From Stigmatella erecta (GTDB taxonomy: Bacteria > Myxococcota > Myxococcia > Myxococcales > Myxococcaceae): DNA of 64,000 bases. Location: assembly GCF_900111745.1 (NCBI RefSeq), contig NZ_FOIJ01000012.1:185362-249361 (forward strand), given 5' to 3'. The notes below the pieces were generated by a model, which was not told the origin of the DNA, ran no database searches, and worked only from the letters and a program-made list of their open reading frames with translations. Positions within the stretch are counted from its first letter, which is position 1. Every line of letters starts with the position of its first letter. Positions 46,411-54,892 of the stretch are shown here, in pieces. A program made the position numbers and the translations under genes.

Positions 46411-46526
46411 CCGTGAGCCTGAACACAGGTGCAGGCGCCCGTCAACGCACGGCAGGTGCTCCCGGAAGGGTCAGACTGGAGCGCTCGGCCTACCTCGTCC
46501 TACCGGCCGCCCGGCGCCCCGCATCC

Positions 46527-47117
46527 TTATATAGCGGCGTGAGGCCCGGAGGGGGGCCGGCGGGCGCTCAGCGCCCAGGCGAGCCGGAAGGTGGCCGAGG
46601 TGTCCTCGACGGCGAGAGGCTCCACGCGGATGTCCAGCGCGCCGGCGCCCCGGAGCGTCTCCGTCAGGAAGCCCGCGCTGAAGAAGGGGTTGTCCGCGGC
46701 CATGTCCTTCAGCCACAGCGTGGCGGAGCGGTCCTTCAGCTCCTCGACGCGCGCTTGGTTGAAGTTGTTGCCGGCGCGGAAGTTGTGGGAGATGCGCTCC
46801 AGGGTGCCCCGCGGCCCCATCTGGGAGATGAGCGACATGCTCGCCCGGCCCACCGCCGTCTGCCGGTAGCCCTGCACGAGGTGCTCGCCCAGCGCGAAGT
46901 GCGCCGCCTCGATGGAGTTGGTGGGGAACACCGCCGAGGCCGCCACCCGCAGGAACGTCTTCCACTGCTCCAGCAGGTAGGCGGGCCGCAAGGGCTCGGA
47001 CAAGTCCAGCCCCGCCTCCCGCAGGCAGCGCCGCTCCTCCCGCATGATGCGAGGCCCCAGAGACCGGACAAAGAGGGCTTCCACGGACTGAGCGAAGACG
47101 AGCTTCTCGTTCGGCAT
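46527..47117 (-). CDS. DUF2378/TIGR02265 myxobacterial paralogue
   Basis: A 196-aa protein starting at ATG 47117 (MPNEKLVFAQSVEALFVRSLG). Family-like features are the N-terminal KLVFAQSVEALF, LEQWKTFLRVAASAVFP, ALGEHLVQGY and FFSAGFLTETLRGAG. DUF2378 proteins are a paralogous set known from myxobacteria, usually in several copies and of unknown function. No membrane or signal segment is seen. It is upstream of lhr with a 116-bp gap and transcribed the same way. The 256-bp stretch 47118-47373 up to the PLP synthase holds no gene I would defend. Confidence 0.85.
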   Translation of the reverse strand: MPNEKLVFAQSVEALFVRSLGPRIMREERRCLREAGLDLSEPLRPAYLLEQWKTFLRVAASAVFPTNSIEAAHFALGEHLVQGYRQTAVGRASMSLISQMGPRGTLERISHNFRAGNNFNQARVEELKDRSATLWLKDMAADNPFFSAGFLTETLRGAGALDIRVEPLAVEDTSATFRLAWALSARRPPSGPHAAI

Positions 47118-47373
47118 GCCCGCCACCTTGGCAGGCCCTGGCAATCCGGCGCGAGTCGCCCCCCCTCGCATCCGTTCGCTGGTGGAAGCTTGGGGGCGCC
47201 CTTCATCGGGGAAGAAACAGTCTCCTGGGCCCCCCCGTCCTGTGACACGCTCTGCCCCGTCCAGGCCATCGGGAGGGCCGCGTGGCCTCGAACGTCAAGA
47301 AGGCACCTGCACGCAGCCCAGCGCCCCCCACGCCCCGTCCTGGAACTGTCCCGACGTCCGCTGAGCCCACGCC

Positions 47374-48330
47374 ATGAGCACCCGCCCGCCCTGCCGCCCG
47401 CTGCCCGCCGATGGACGCTTCCTCCAGTCCATCGGGCCCACCCCGCTGGTGCCGGTCCGGCTGCGCGAGGAGGACCCCGTGGTGTGGTGCAAGCTGGAGT
47501 TCCTCAACCCCAGCGGCTCCACGAAGGACCGCATCGCCCGGTACATGCTGGAGAAGGCGTGGCGGCTGGGCGAGCTGTGCCCCGGCGGCGAGGTGGTGGA
47601 GGCCTCCAGCGGCTCGACGAGCATCGCGCTGGCGCTGGCCTCGGCGCAGATGGGGGTGAAGTTCACCGCGGTGATGCCCGAGGGCGTCACCGGCGAGCGC
47701 GTGCTCACCATCCGCGCCTATGGCGGGGACGTGGTGCTCGTCCCCCGGGGCGAGGGCATCCGGGGCGCCATCGCGCGGGCGGAGGAGCTGGCGCGCGAGC
47801 GGGGCGCCTTCGCGCCGCGCCAGTTCGAGAACCCGGACAACGCCGAGGCCCACCGCGTGTGGACGGGCCAGGAAATCCTCTCCCAGATTCCGGGCGGGCT
47901 GGTGCACGGCGTGGTGAGCGGCGTGGGCACGGGCGGCACGGTGGTGGGCCTGTACCAGGCGTTCGCGGAAGCCGGCTGCCCCGTGGTGCCCTTCGTGGCC
48001 CGGCCCATCTCCGGCCTGGGCACCGACATCGAGTGTTGCAGCTTCAGCTCGCGGGTGCCCGGCGTGGTGGACGGGCTGTCCAGGCTCTACCGCGACGCGG
48101 ACCTGCCGGGGCTGGTGGAGCTGAACGTCTCGGACGAGGCGGCCATGAACACGGCCCGGGCCCTCATCCGGCGGGGCTTTCCGGTGGGGCCCTCCTCGGG
48201 GCTCAACTACGTGGCGGCGGTGGAGGCCGCCCGGCGGCTGGGCACCGGCGCCCAGGTGGTGACGGTGTTCCCGGACCGCATGGAGCGCTACTTCTCCACG
48301 GAGCTGCTCCAGGGCCGCGGCCCCGCGTAG
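47374..48330 (+). CDS. PLP-dependent cysteine synthase family protein
   Basis: A 318-aa fold-type II PLP enzyme. PLP-binding Lys51 sits in FLNPSGSTKDRIARYM. The substrate/phosphate loops are VVEASSGSTSIALALA and GVVSGVGTGGTVVG. VGPSSGLNYVAAVEAAR near the C-terminus binds the pyridine ring. The family includes CysK (O-acetylserine plus sulfide to cysteine) and cystathionine beta-synthase types. Motifs place this in the CysK/CBS group, but no cysE lies nearby. It could serve another beta-replacement in secondary metabolism. It converges on the Rieske oxygenase gene. Confidence 0.85.
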   Translation: MSTRPPCRPLPADGRFLQSIGPTPLVPVRLREEDPVVWCKLEFLNPSGSTKDRIARYMLEKAWRLGELCPGGEVVEASSGSTSIALALASAQMGVKFTAVMPEGVTGERVLTIRAYGGDVVLVPRGEGIRGAIARAEELARERGAFAPRQFENPDNAEAHRVWTGQEILSQIPGGLVHGVVSGVGTGGTVVGLYQAFAEAGCPVVPFVARPISGLGTDIECCSFSSRVPGVVDGLSRLYRDADLPGLVELNVSDEAAMNTARALIRRGFPVGPSSGLNYVAAVEAARRLGTGAQVVTVFPDRMERYFSTELLQGRGPA

Positions 48331-48337
48331 CGCGCGC

Positions 48338-49426
48338 TCACACGAGCATCTTCAGCCGCGTCTCCTGCTCCGGCTCGGGCTCCAGAGGAGACGCCGCCTT
48401 CTGCCGGCCCGCGGAGCGCAGCAGCCGCAGGATGGCGGGGCCCAGCACGTCCAGCTCGGTGGAGACGTACAGCTCGGTGCCGAAGCGGTGGATGGTGTCC
48501 GTCTGCTGCTTCAGGATGCGCGAGTCCTGCGAGAAGATGTGCATCGCCACGGGGGTGAGGAACGGCTTCACCAGCCAGTGGGGAATGGGCAGCCGGAACG
48601 TCACCACCGCGTAGATGAGCGTGTCCCAGTCGGACACCGGCGTCATCGCGGAGCTGACCATCAGGTGGCTCTCCGCGCCGATGCGGTACTCCACCTGGGC
48701 AATGGACGGCATCAGGAACCGGTCGAAGTGCTGCACCACCCCGCCGCCCGGGGCCAGCACCCGGCCCACGAGCCCCGGGGGGCGCGGCTCGCCGATGTAC
48801 TCGGCCTCCACCCGGTCCGCGCCCCGGCGCACCACCACCTCGATTTCGTTGCTCTTCTTCGCGGTGCGGAACAGCCCCCCGTGCAGGAACGCGGTGTGCG
48901 GCACATCCAGCGTGTTCTCCAGCGAGGCGTGCAGGGAGCCCGGGGCGCGCACCACGCGGCGCACGGTGCTGTAGCCGGGCGCCTCCAGCAGCGGGAAGCG
49001 GTAGGGCTCCGAGGTGGGCTCCACGCCGGGCGTCGAGTACACCCAGACGAACCCGTCCTGCTCGCGCGTGGCATAGGAGGCCGCGCAGCGGGCCTTGGCG
49101 CGCGTCTCCCCGCTCAGCCCGGGAATGGCGCGGCACTCCCCGGCCGCGTCGAAGCGCCACCCGTGGTAGCCGCACTGGAGCTGGCCCTCCACGACACGCC
49201 CCAGCGACAGCGGGATGTTGCGGTGGGGACACCGGTCCAGGAGCGCGGCGGGCCGCCCCCCCTCCCCCCGGAAGAGCACGAGCGGGGTGCCCTGCAGGGT
49301 GCGCATGAGCGGCTTGCCGCCCAGCTCTCCCGACGCGCAGAGGATGAACCAGCAGTCCGGCAGCCGGACCACGGAGATGTTGCCGGCCGGCGCGCCAGGC
49401 GCCCGTGCCTCGTCACGAGGACTCAT
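48338..49426 (-). CDS. Rieske non-heme iron oxygenase
   Basis: A 362-aa oxygenase alpha-subunit-like protein. The Rieske [2Fe-2S] cluster ligands are Cys66-His68 (DRCPHRNIPLSLG) and Cys85-His88 (QCGYHGWRFD). The mononuclear iron facial triad is in NTLDVPHTAFLHGG (two His, Asp later). The family includes VanA, pheophorbide a oxygenase and related demethylases or hydroxylases. It needs a reductase and ferredoxin, neither of which lies in the window. It converges on the PLP synthase (seven-base gap). Substrate unknown. Confidence 0.87.
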   Translation of the reverse strand: MSPRDEARAPGAPAGNISVVRLPDCWFILCASGELGGKPLMRTLQGTPLVLFRGEGGRPAALLDRCPHRNIPLSLGRVVEGQLQCGYHGWRFDAAGECRAIPGLSGETRAKARCAASYATREQDGFVWVYSTPGVEPTSEPYRFPLLEAPGYSTVRRVVRAPGSLHASLENTLDVPHTAFLHGGLFRTAKKSNEIEVVVRRGADRVEAEYIGEPRPPGLVGRVLAPGGGVVQHFDRFLMPSIAQVEYRIGAESHLMVSSAMTPVSDWDTLIYAVVTFRLPIPHWLVKPFLTPVAMHIFSQDSRILKQQTDTIHRFGTELYVSTELDVLGPAILRLLRSAGRQKAASPLEPEPEQETRLKMLV

Positions 49427-49585
49427 GGCCTGAAGTCTATCGACGCACACGCCGGGTGCACGCCTCCTCAGAGGCCCAAGGCCCGGAAGTTCAAGCCGCC
49501 CGGCGGGCAGTCTGCCGGCCCCGCCGGACAGCCCTTCCAGGGGTGTGCACCTTTGCCTCAGCAAGAACCCTTCAGGAGGCAGCCC

Positions 49586-49822
49586 ATGGTCGACGCCAAG
49601 CAGGTACAGCCCAAGATGCCGGTGATTTGCTCGAACAACGTCCCCTTTGCCCGGGTGGACCACATGGACGGCAGCGACACCATCAAGCTCGCCCGCGACG
49701 AGAACGGCGAGCACCACTACATCCCCCTGTCCTGGGTGCAGTCGGTCGATGAGTCCGGCATCCACCTGGACCGTCCGGGCAAGGACGCCATGAAGCAGTG
49801 GTCCACCGAACCGCTGCACTGA
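49586..49822 (+). CDS. DUF2171-type small protein
   Basis: A 78-aa soluble protein with a strong ribosome site (AGGAGG nine bases before ATG 49586). The sequence has the short beta-strand pattern FARVDHMDGSDTIKLARD, then HHYIPLSWVQSVDESGIHLDR, which matches DUF2171. Related proteins are often stress-induced, but the function is not established. It is the last gene before a 144-bp gap (49823-49966) that contains the xylanase operator-like dyad. Confidence 0.8.
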   Translation: MVDAKQVQPKMPVICSNNVPFARVDHMDGSDTIKLARDENGEHHYIPLSWVQSVDESGIHLDRPGKDAMKQWSTEPLH

Positions 49823-49893
49823 GTGACTCCCCGCCCCGGGAGGGGGCCAGGGACCTCAACGGGGAAAAGCCGATATCGCTTCTATTTCAAGAT

Positions 49894-49918
49894 TTTCGTG
49901 TTACAACTGAACACGAAA
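49894..49918. promoter_or_regulatory. 25-bp inverted repeat upstream of xylanase (putative operator)
   Basis: TTTCGTGTT - seven-base spacer - AACACGAAA: perfect 9-bp arms in an AT-rich pocket (49880-49920). It lies 48 nt before the xylanase ATG, about where a promoter and operator would be. AT-rich arms make an RNA terminator for the upstream gene unlikely. It resembles a LacI/CRP-type site, but the regulator is unknown. Confidence 0.55.
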
Positions 49919-49966
49919 TATCTTTCCTGACTGTAGCCGCGGTCGCGCTCGGTTTCCGGAGGTCCC

Positions 49967-51472
49967 ATGGCCCGCCCCCTGCCCCTGTTCGTCACGCTCT
50001 GCCTCGCGGCCTGCGGAGGACCGGAAGGGCTGTGGGAGCCGGAGGCGCAGGCCCCGGGGGGCGTGCAGGCAGCGGAGGCCGTGGCGGTGGGCGGGGGGCT
50101 CAAGACGCTGGCGGCCACCCACGGCATCACCTTTGGCGGGGTGGCCAAGCGCTCGGCGATCGACACCGACGCGCCCTTCCGCGGCACGTTGACGCGCGAG
50201 TTCAACCTGGTCACCCCCGAGAACGAGCTGAAGATGAAGTTCATCCAGCCCAACCGGCGGGACGAGTTCCTCTGGGGGGATGCCGACACGCTGGTGAACT
50301 ACGCGCGCACCAACGGCCTGGCCCTGCATGGCCACACGCTCGTCTGGTACAAGGTGCCGGCCTGGGTGGACAGCACGGCCCTGAGCGAGCGCGAGGCGGT
50401 GATGAAGAACTTCATCACCACCGTGGCCACCCGCTACAAGGGCAAGGTCTGGGCGTGGGACGTGGTCAACGAGGCCTTCAACGACGATGGCTCGTACCGC
50501 GACTCCGTCTGGTACCAGGCCATGGGCACGGGCTTCGTGGACAAGGCCTTCTGGACGGCGCGCACCGCGGACCCGGCCGCCAAGCTCGTCTACAACGACT
50601 ACGGCATCGAGACGATCAACGCCAAGTCCGACGCCGTGTACGCGATGATCAAAGGCCTGCTCGCCAAGGGCGTGCCCTTCGATGGCCTCGCCTTCCAGAT
50701 GCACATCAAGCAGAAGGGCATCAACTACCAGAGCTTCGCGGACAACATGCGGCGCTTCGCCGCGCTGGGCATCCAGCTCTACGTGAGCGAGATGGACGTG
50801 GCCACCGACAGCCACCCGGCCACCGCCGCGGACCTGGCGGCGCAGGCGGACGTGTACTGGAACATCCTCGACCGGGTGCTCCAGCAGCCCGCCGTGAAGG
50901 CCTTCCAGCTCTGGGGCGTCACCGACAAGTACACGTGGCTGCCCAACAATGATCCGCTCATCTTCGATGCGTCCTACAACGCGAAGCCCGCCTACGCGGC
51001 GCTGGAGCACCGGCTGCAGACCGGCGGCTTTTCGGGGCGCTACACCCTGGTGAACAAGCGCACCGGCAAGGCGCTGCACGTGGCGGGCAGCGCGCAGACC
51101 AACGCGGCGGCCCTGGTGCAGTACGAGCTGAACGAGGGCTGGGCCGCCCAGCAGTGGAGCTTCAACTACGTGGGGGGCCGCTCCTACCAGGTGCTCAACC
51201 ACCACAGCGGGCTGGCGATGAAGGTGAAGGATGGCTCCACCCAGGAGGGGGCCGTCCTGGAGCAGTACACCCCGGACGTGTCCCTGGACAGCGCGCAGTG
51301 GGAGCTCATCGCCGCGGGCAACGGCTACCACGCCCTGCGCAACAAGCGCAGCCAGCGCCTGCTGGTGGCCTTCCCCGGGGAGAACAACACCCCGGTCCAG
51401 CAGTACAGCCCCTACGTGCCCACGGCGGAGTTCACCGACAGCCAGCTGTGGACCCTGCGCCGCGTGCCGTGA
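49967..51472 (+). CDS. Endo-1,4-beta-xylanase (GH10) lipoprotein with ricin-type lectin domain
   Basis: A 501-aa secreted lipoprotein with lipobox CLAAC (Cys about residue 16). GH10 (about 45-345): acid/base Glu in AWDVVNEAFNDD (near 168) and nucleophile Glu in IQLYVSEMDVAT (near 274), plus LHGHTLVWYKVPAW. A RICIN/beta-trefoil carbohydrate-binding domain (about 350-500) follows, with QxW-like WAAQQWSF, LDSAQWEL and DSQLWTL. It hydrolyses xylan, consistent with plant-litter or fungal nutrition. ATG 49967 has GGAGG upstream. The 25-bp dyad lies between it and the preceding gene. It converges on the hybrid kinase. Confidence 0.95.
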   Translation: MARPLPLFVTLCLAACGGPEGLWEPEAQAPGGVQAAEAVAVGGGLKTLAATHGITFGGVAKRSAIDTDAPFRGTLTREFNLVTPENELKMKFIQPNRRDEFLWGDADTLVNYARTNGLALHGHTLVWYKVPAWVDSTALSEREAVMKNFITTVATRYKGKVWAWDVVNEAFNDDGSYRDSVWYQAMGTGFVDKAFWTARTADPAAKLVYNDYGIETINAKSDAVYAMIKGLLAKGVPFDGLAFQMHIKQKGINYQSFADNMRRFAALGIQLYVSEMDVATDSHPATAADLAAQADVYWNILDRVLQQPAVKAFQLWGVTDKYTWLPNNDPLIFDASYNAKPAYAALEHRLQTGGFSGRYTLVNKRTGKALHVAGSAQTNAAALVQYELNEGWAAQQWSFNYVGGRSYQVLNHHSGLAMKVKDGSTQEGAVLEQYTPDVSLDSAQWELIAAGNGYHALRNKRSQRLLVAFPGENNTPVQQYSPYVPTAEFTDSQLWTLRRVP

Positions 51473-51478
51473 GCCGCC

Positions 51479-54400
51479 TCAGCGGGCGCTCAGCACCTGC
51501 GCCAGCGCCCGCTGGATCTGCGCCAGCGCATAGGGCTTGGGCAGCACCACCACCCCCTCGAGCCGGGGCCCGCCATCATCGAGCGCCGCGTGCCCGTGCC
51601 CCGAGGCGATGACAATCCGCAGCCCGGCCCGCCGCCGCACCGCCTCGCGCGCCAGGTCCACGCCGGACATGCCCGGCAGCGTCACGTCCGTGAACAGCAC
51701 ATCGAAGGCGTCCGCCACCAGCGCCCCCCGGGCCTCCTCGGCGTTCTCCACCGCCAGCACCTCGTGGCCCAGGAAGCTCAGCAGCTCGCTCGCCGAGGCG
51801 CGGATGTCCGCATCGTCCTCCACCAGCAGCACCCGCAGCCGCTGGGGCGCCGCCTGGGGGCGCGCCCACCCGGGCTGGGCCTGCTCCCGGGCCTCCTGCG
51901 GGGCCAGCCCCTCGCGCCGCCGCGCCCGGGCGTTGAGCAGGCCGCGCACCTTGCGGGCCAGATCCTCCCGCCGGTAGGGCTTGCTCAGCAGGTTCACGCC
52001 CGGATCCAACCGGCCCCCGTGCACGATGGCGTTCTCCGAGTAGCCCGAGCTGAAGAGCACCTCCAGGTCCGGCAGCAGGGCCTTGGCCTGCCGCGCCATG
52101 TCGGGGCTGCGCAGGGGCCCGGGCATCACCACGTCGGTGAGCAGCAGATCCACCTGCAGGCCGCTCTGGACGATGGCCAGCGCGCTCTGCGCATCCACGG
52201 CCTTGAGGATGCGGTAGCCCAGCTCGCTCAGCATCTCCACCACCGTGGCGCGCACCTCGGCGTCGTCCTCCACCACCAGCACCGTCTCGGTGCCGCCCTC
52301 GATGGGCCCCGCCGGGGGCTCGGTGAGCGGCGCCTCGGCCTGGAACGCGCGGGGCAGGTAGACCTTGACGGACGTGCCGTGCCCCGGCTCGCTGTAGATC
52401 TTCACGTGGCCGCCGCTCTGCTTGACGAAGCCGTACACCATGCTCAGGCCCAGGCCGGTGCCGCGGCCCTCGGACTTGGTGGTGAAGAAGGGCTCGAAGG
52501 CCCGCGCCAGCACCTCGGGCGGCATGCCACTGCCCGTGTCGGACACGGCCAGCATCACGTACGGGCCCGGCACGGCCTCCGGGTGGCGCTGGGCATAGGG
52601 CTCATCGAGCACGGCGTTGTTGACCTCCAGGGTCAACCGCCCATGGCCCGTCATGGCATCCCGGGCGTTGATGGCCAGGTTGAGGATGACGTTCTCGAGC
52701 TGGTTGGGGTCCGCGAACGTGTTCCACAGGCCGCCCGTCACGACGGTCTCCACCTCCACGTCCTCGCCCAGCGCGCGGCGCAGCAGGTCATCCATCCCCC
52801 GCACCAGCCGGCCCAGGTGCAGCACCAGCGGCTGCAGCGGCTGCCGCCGGGAGAAGGCGAGCAGCTGGGAGGCGAGCTTCGCGCCGCGATCGACGGCGCC
52901 CAGGGCCGTCCGCACCCGGCGCAGGCCCTGCTCGTGGGCGGCCACCTCGCGCTCCAGGAGCTGGAGGTTGCCGCCGATGACTTGCAGCAGGTTGTTGAAG
53001 TCATGCGCCACGCCGCCCGTGAGGTTGCCGACCGCCTCCATCTTCTGGGCCTGCCGCAGCTGCTCCTCGGTCTGCCGCTGCGCGGTGATGTCGCGCGCGA
53101 CAGCATAGATGGAGGCGTCCTCGGGCACGGGCACCGCCATCCAGGACAGCAGCCGGTAGGAGCCGTCCTTGTGGCGCAGGGAGTTCTCGAAGGCCATCGA
53201 CCGGTGGTTCCCCGCCAGGCGCGCCACCTCGGCGCGGGTCCTCGCCTGGTCCGCCGGGTGTTCGAGCCACGCCGTGGTCTTCCCCACCAGCTCCTCCGGA
53301 GCCCAGCCGAGGACGGCGGTCCAGGCCGGGTTCGCGCTGAGAATGCGGCCCTCGAAGTCCGCCACGATCTGCAGGTCCTGGGAGACGTTCCAGATGCGGT
53401 CCCGCTCGCGCGTGCGCTGCGCCACCCGCTGCTCGAGCGTCTCGTTGGCGCGCCGCAGATCCGCCATCACCTTCAAGCGCTCGCTGACCGCCCAGATGCG
53501 GTCCGCCACGTTGGACACGAACTGGATGTCCTCCTGCGGCCAGGGGCGGACCTCCTGGCCGTACAGGTACAGCGTGGCGGCCAGGCGCCCCCGTTCGCAC
53601 AGCGGCACGATGAGCAGCGCCCGGATGCCGTACGCGTGCAGGGTGGCCACCTGGCCGGCGGTCCTCGGATCCGCCTCCACGTCCGGGATGACGACGGGCT
53701 CGCCCCGCTGGAGCTCCTCCAGGACCGGCCCGAGGTCCTCGAACCGGTAGGTGCCGGCCAGGCCCGCCGCCTCGGGCACGGCCACCCAGTCCCGCTCGGC
53801 CTCCAGGCGCGCCGGGGACTCGCTGACCCGGCAGTACCCCGCGCGCAGGACACCACAGTGGCGCCCCACCGCCTCCATGGCCACCGCGGCGATGTCCGCG
53901 GTGCTGTCCAGCGCCCGGAGCCGCTCGCCCAGCTCGGAGAGGGCCGTCTGGCGAAGCTCCGCCCGCTTCCGCTCGTCGATGTTGAGCAGGATCCCCGGAA
54001 AGCGCAGGGGCTTGCCCTGCGCGTCATGCTCGCAGTGGCCGTTGGCCTCCAGCCAGAGATAGGCCCCATCGGACTGCCGGGCCCGGAACTCGACGCGCAG
54101 CGGCCGGCCCTTCTCCACCGTCTGGGTGACGAGCGCCTCCACGCGGGGAAAGTCCTCGGGATGGATGGAGGCCGACAGCACCTGGACGCTCACATCCTGG
54201 GAGGCCCGCACGGGCGTGAGCCCGAAGGCCTTCGCGAAGAGGGCATCCACGGTGATCCGGACGGCGGGAATGTCCCAGACCCAGGTGCCGAGCACGGCGC
54301 CCGCGTTGAGCGCGAGCTGAACCCGCTCGTTGGCCGCGCGCAGCGCATCCTCGGCCTGCCGGCGCTCGGTCACGTCCTGGACAATGCCCACCAGCCGCAC

Positions 54401-54787
54401 GGGCCGGCCCTCGGCATCCCGGACGAACTCCGCCCGCCGGGAGATCCACCGCACCTCGCCCGTCTGGGCATGGCGGATCCGGTACTCGGCCTGGGAGGGC
54501 ACCGTGCCCTCGGTCCGCGTGCGCGTGCTGGAGGCAATCACCGCATCCTCGGGAAGGATGAGGGCTTCGATCTGCCGCGGGGACATCGCCTCCACCACGT
54601 CCACCCCGAAGATGCGGCAGAACTCCGGGGTCGTGGACATCACGTCGGTCCGGACGTCCACCGCGAAGGCGCCAATGCCGCCCGCCTGCTGGGCCAGGCG
54701 CAGCTGCTCATCCCGCTCCCGGAGGTGCGCCTCGGCCTGCCGCTGGGCGGCGCTGTCCTGCGGCGGGGGAGAGGAGACGGAAGTCAT
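51479..54787 (-). CDS. Multi-PAS/GAF hybrid histidine kinase with two receiver domains
   Basis: An 1102-aa soluble hybrid kinase. N-terminal PAS/PAC domains (about 25-280; RIFGVDVVEAMSPRQIEAL and a second PAS), a GAF domain (about 290-430; GIRALLIVPLCERGRLAATLYLYG), another PAS (about 470-580), then HisKA with GGVAHDFNNLLQVIGG and HATPase with NLAINARDAMTGHGR and GTGLGLSMVYGFVKQSGGH. Two receivers end it: VVEDDAEVRATVVEML/LLTDVVMPG and LLVEDDADIRASASELL/LFTDVTLPGMSG. GTG at 54790 is an alternative start three bases upstream. No DNA-binding partner lies next to it. The sensor input is unknown. Confidence 0.92.
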   Translation of the reverse strand: MTSVSSPPPQDSAAQRQAEAHLRERDEQLRLAQQAGGIGAFAVDVRTDVMSTTPEFCRIFGVDVVEAMSPRQIEALILPEDAVIASSTRTRTEGTVPSQAEYRIRHAQTGEVRWISRRAEFVRDAEGRPVRLVGIVQDVTERRQAEDALRAANERVQLALNAGAVLGTWVWDIPAVRITVDALFAKAFGLTPVRASQDVSVQVLSASIHPEDFPRVEALVTQTVEKGRPLRVEFRARQSDGAYLWLEANGHCEHDAQGKPLRFPGILLNIDERKRAELRQTALSELGERLRALDSTADIAAVAMEAVGRHCGVLRAGYCRVSESPARLEAERDWVAVPEAAGLAGTYRFEDLGPVLEELQRGEPVVIPDVEADPRTAGQVATLHAYGIRALLIVPLCERGRLAATLYLYGQEVRPWPQEDIQFVSNVADRIWAVSERLKVMADLRRANETLEQRVAQRTRERDRIWNVSQDLQIVADFEGRILSANPAWTAVLGWAPEELVGKTTAWLEHPADQARTRAEVARLAGNHRSMAFENSLRHKDGSYRLLSWMAVPVPEDASIYAVARDITAQRQTEEQLRQAQKMEAVGNLTGGVAHDFNNLLQVIGGNLQLLEREVAAHEQGLRRVRTALGAVDRGAKLASQLLAFSRRQPLQPLVLHLGRLVRGMDDLLRRALGEDVEVETVVTGGLWNTFADPNQLENVILNLAINARDAMTGHGRLTLEVNNAVLDEPYAQRHPEAVPGPYVMLAVSDTGSGMPPEVLARAFEPFFTTKSEGRGTGLGLSMVYGFVKQSGGHVKIYSEPGHGTSVKVYLPRAFQAEAPLTEPPAGPIEGGTETVLVVEDDAEVRATVVEMLSELGYRILKAVDAQSALAIVQSGLQVDLLLTDVVMPGPLRSPDMARQAKALLPDLEVLFSSGYSENAIVHGGRLDPGVNLLSKPYRREDLARKVRGLLNARARRREGLAPQEAREQAQPGWARPQAAPQRLRVLLVEDDADIRASASELLSFLGHEVLAVENAEEARGALVADAFDVLFTDVTLPGMSGVDLAREAVRRRAGLRIVIASGHGHAALDDGGPRLEGVVVLPKPYALAQIQRALAQVLSAR

Positions 54788-54892
54788 CACGTGGCACGGG
54801 GCAGGGTGTCACATGATGCTGCGGGGGGCCCCCCGTGACGCAACGGGAAACAGGGGGCCCGGCCCTACATCATCGGTATTACAACGGATGGC

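Noticed and set aside
47118..47373. Possible small plus-strand gene of about 82 codons before the PLP synthase.
   Set aside because: Proline/Arg-rich low-complexity product without ribosome site or recognisable motifs; composition fits intergenic DNA.
54822..54835. CGGGGGGCCCCCCG, a 14-bp palindrome between the carboxypeptidase and the hybrid kinase.
   Set aside because: There is no loop and no T-run, and runs of G and C make such matches likely by chance in this genome.
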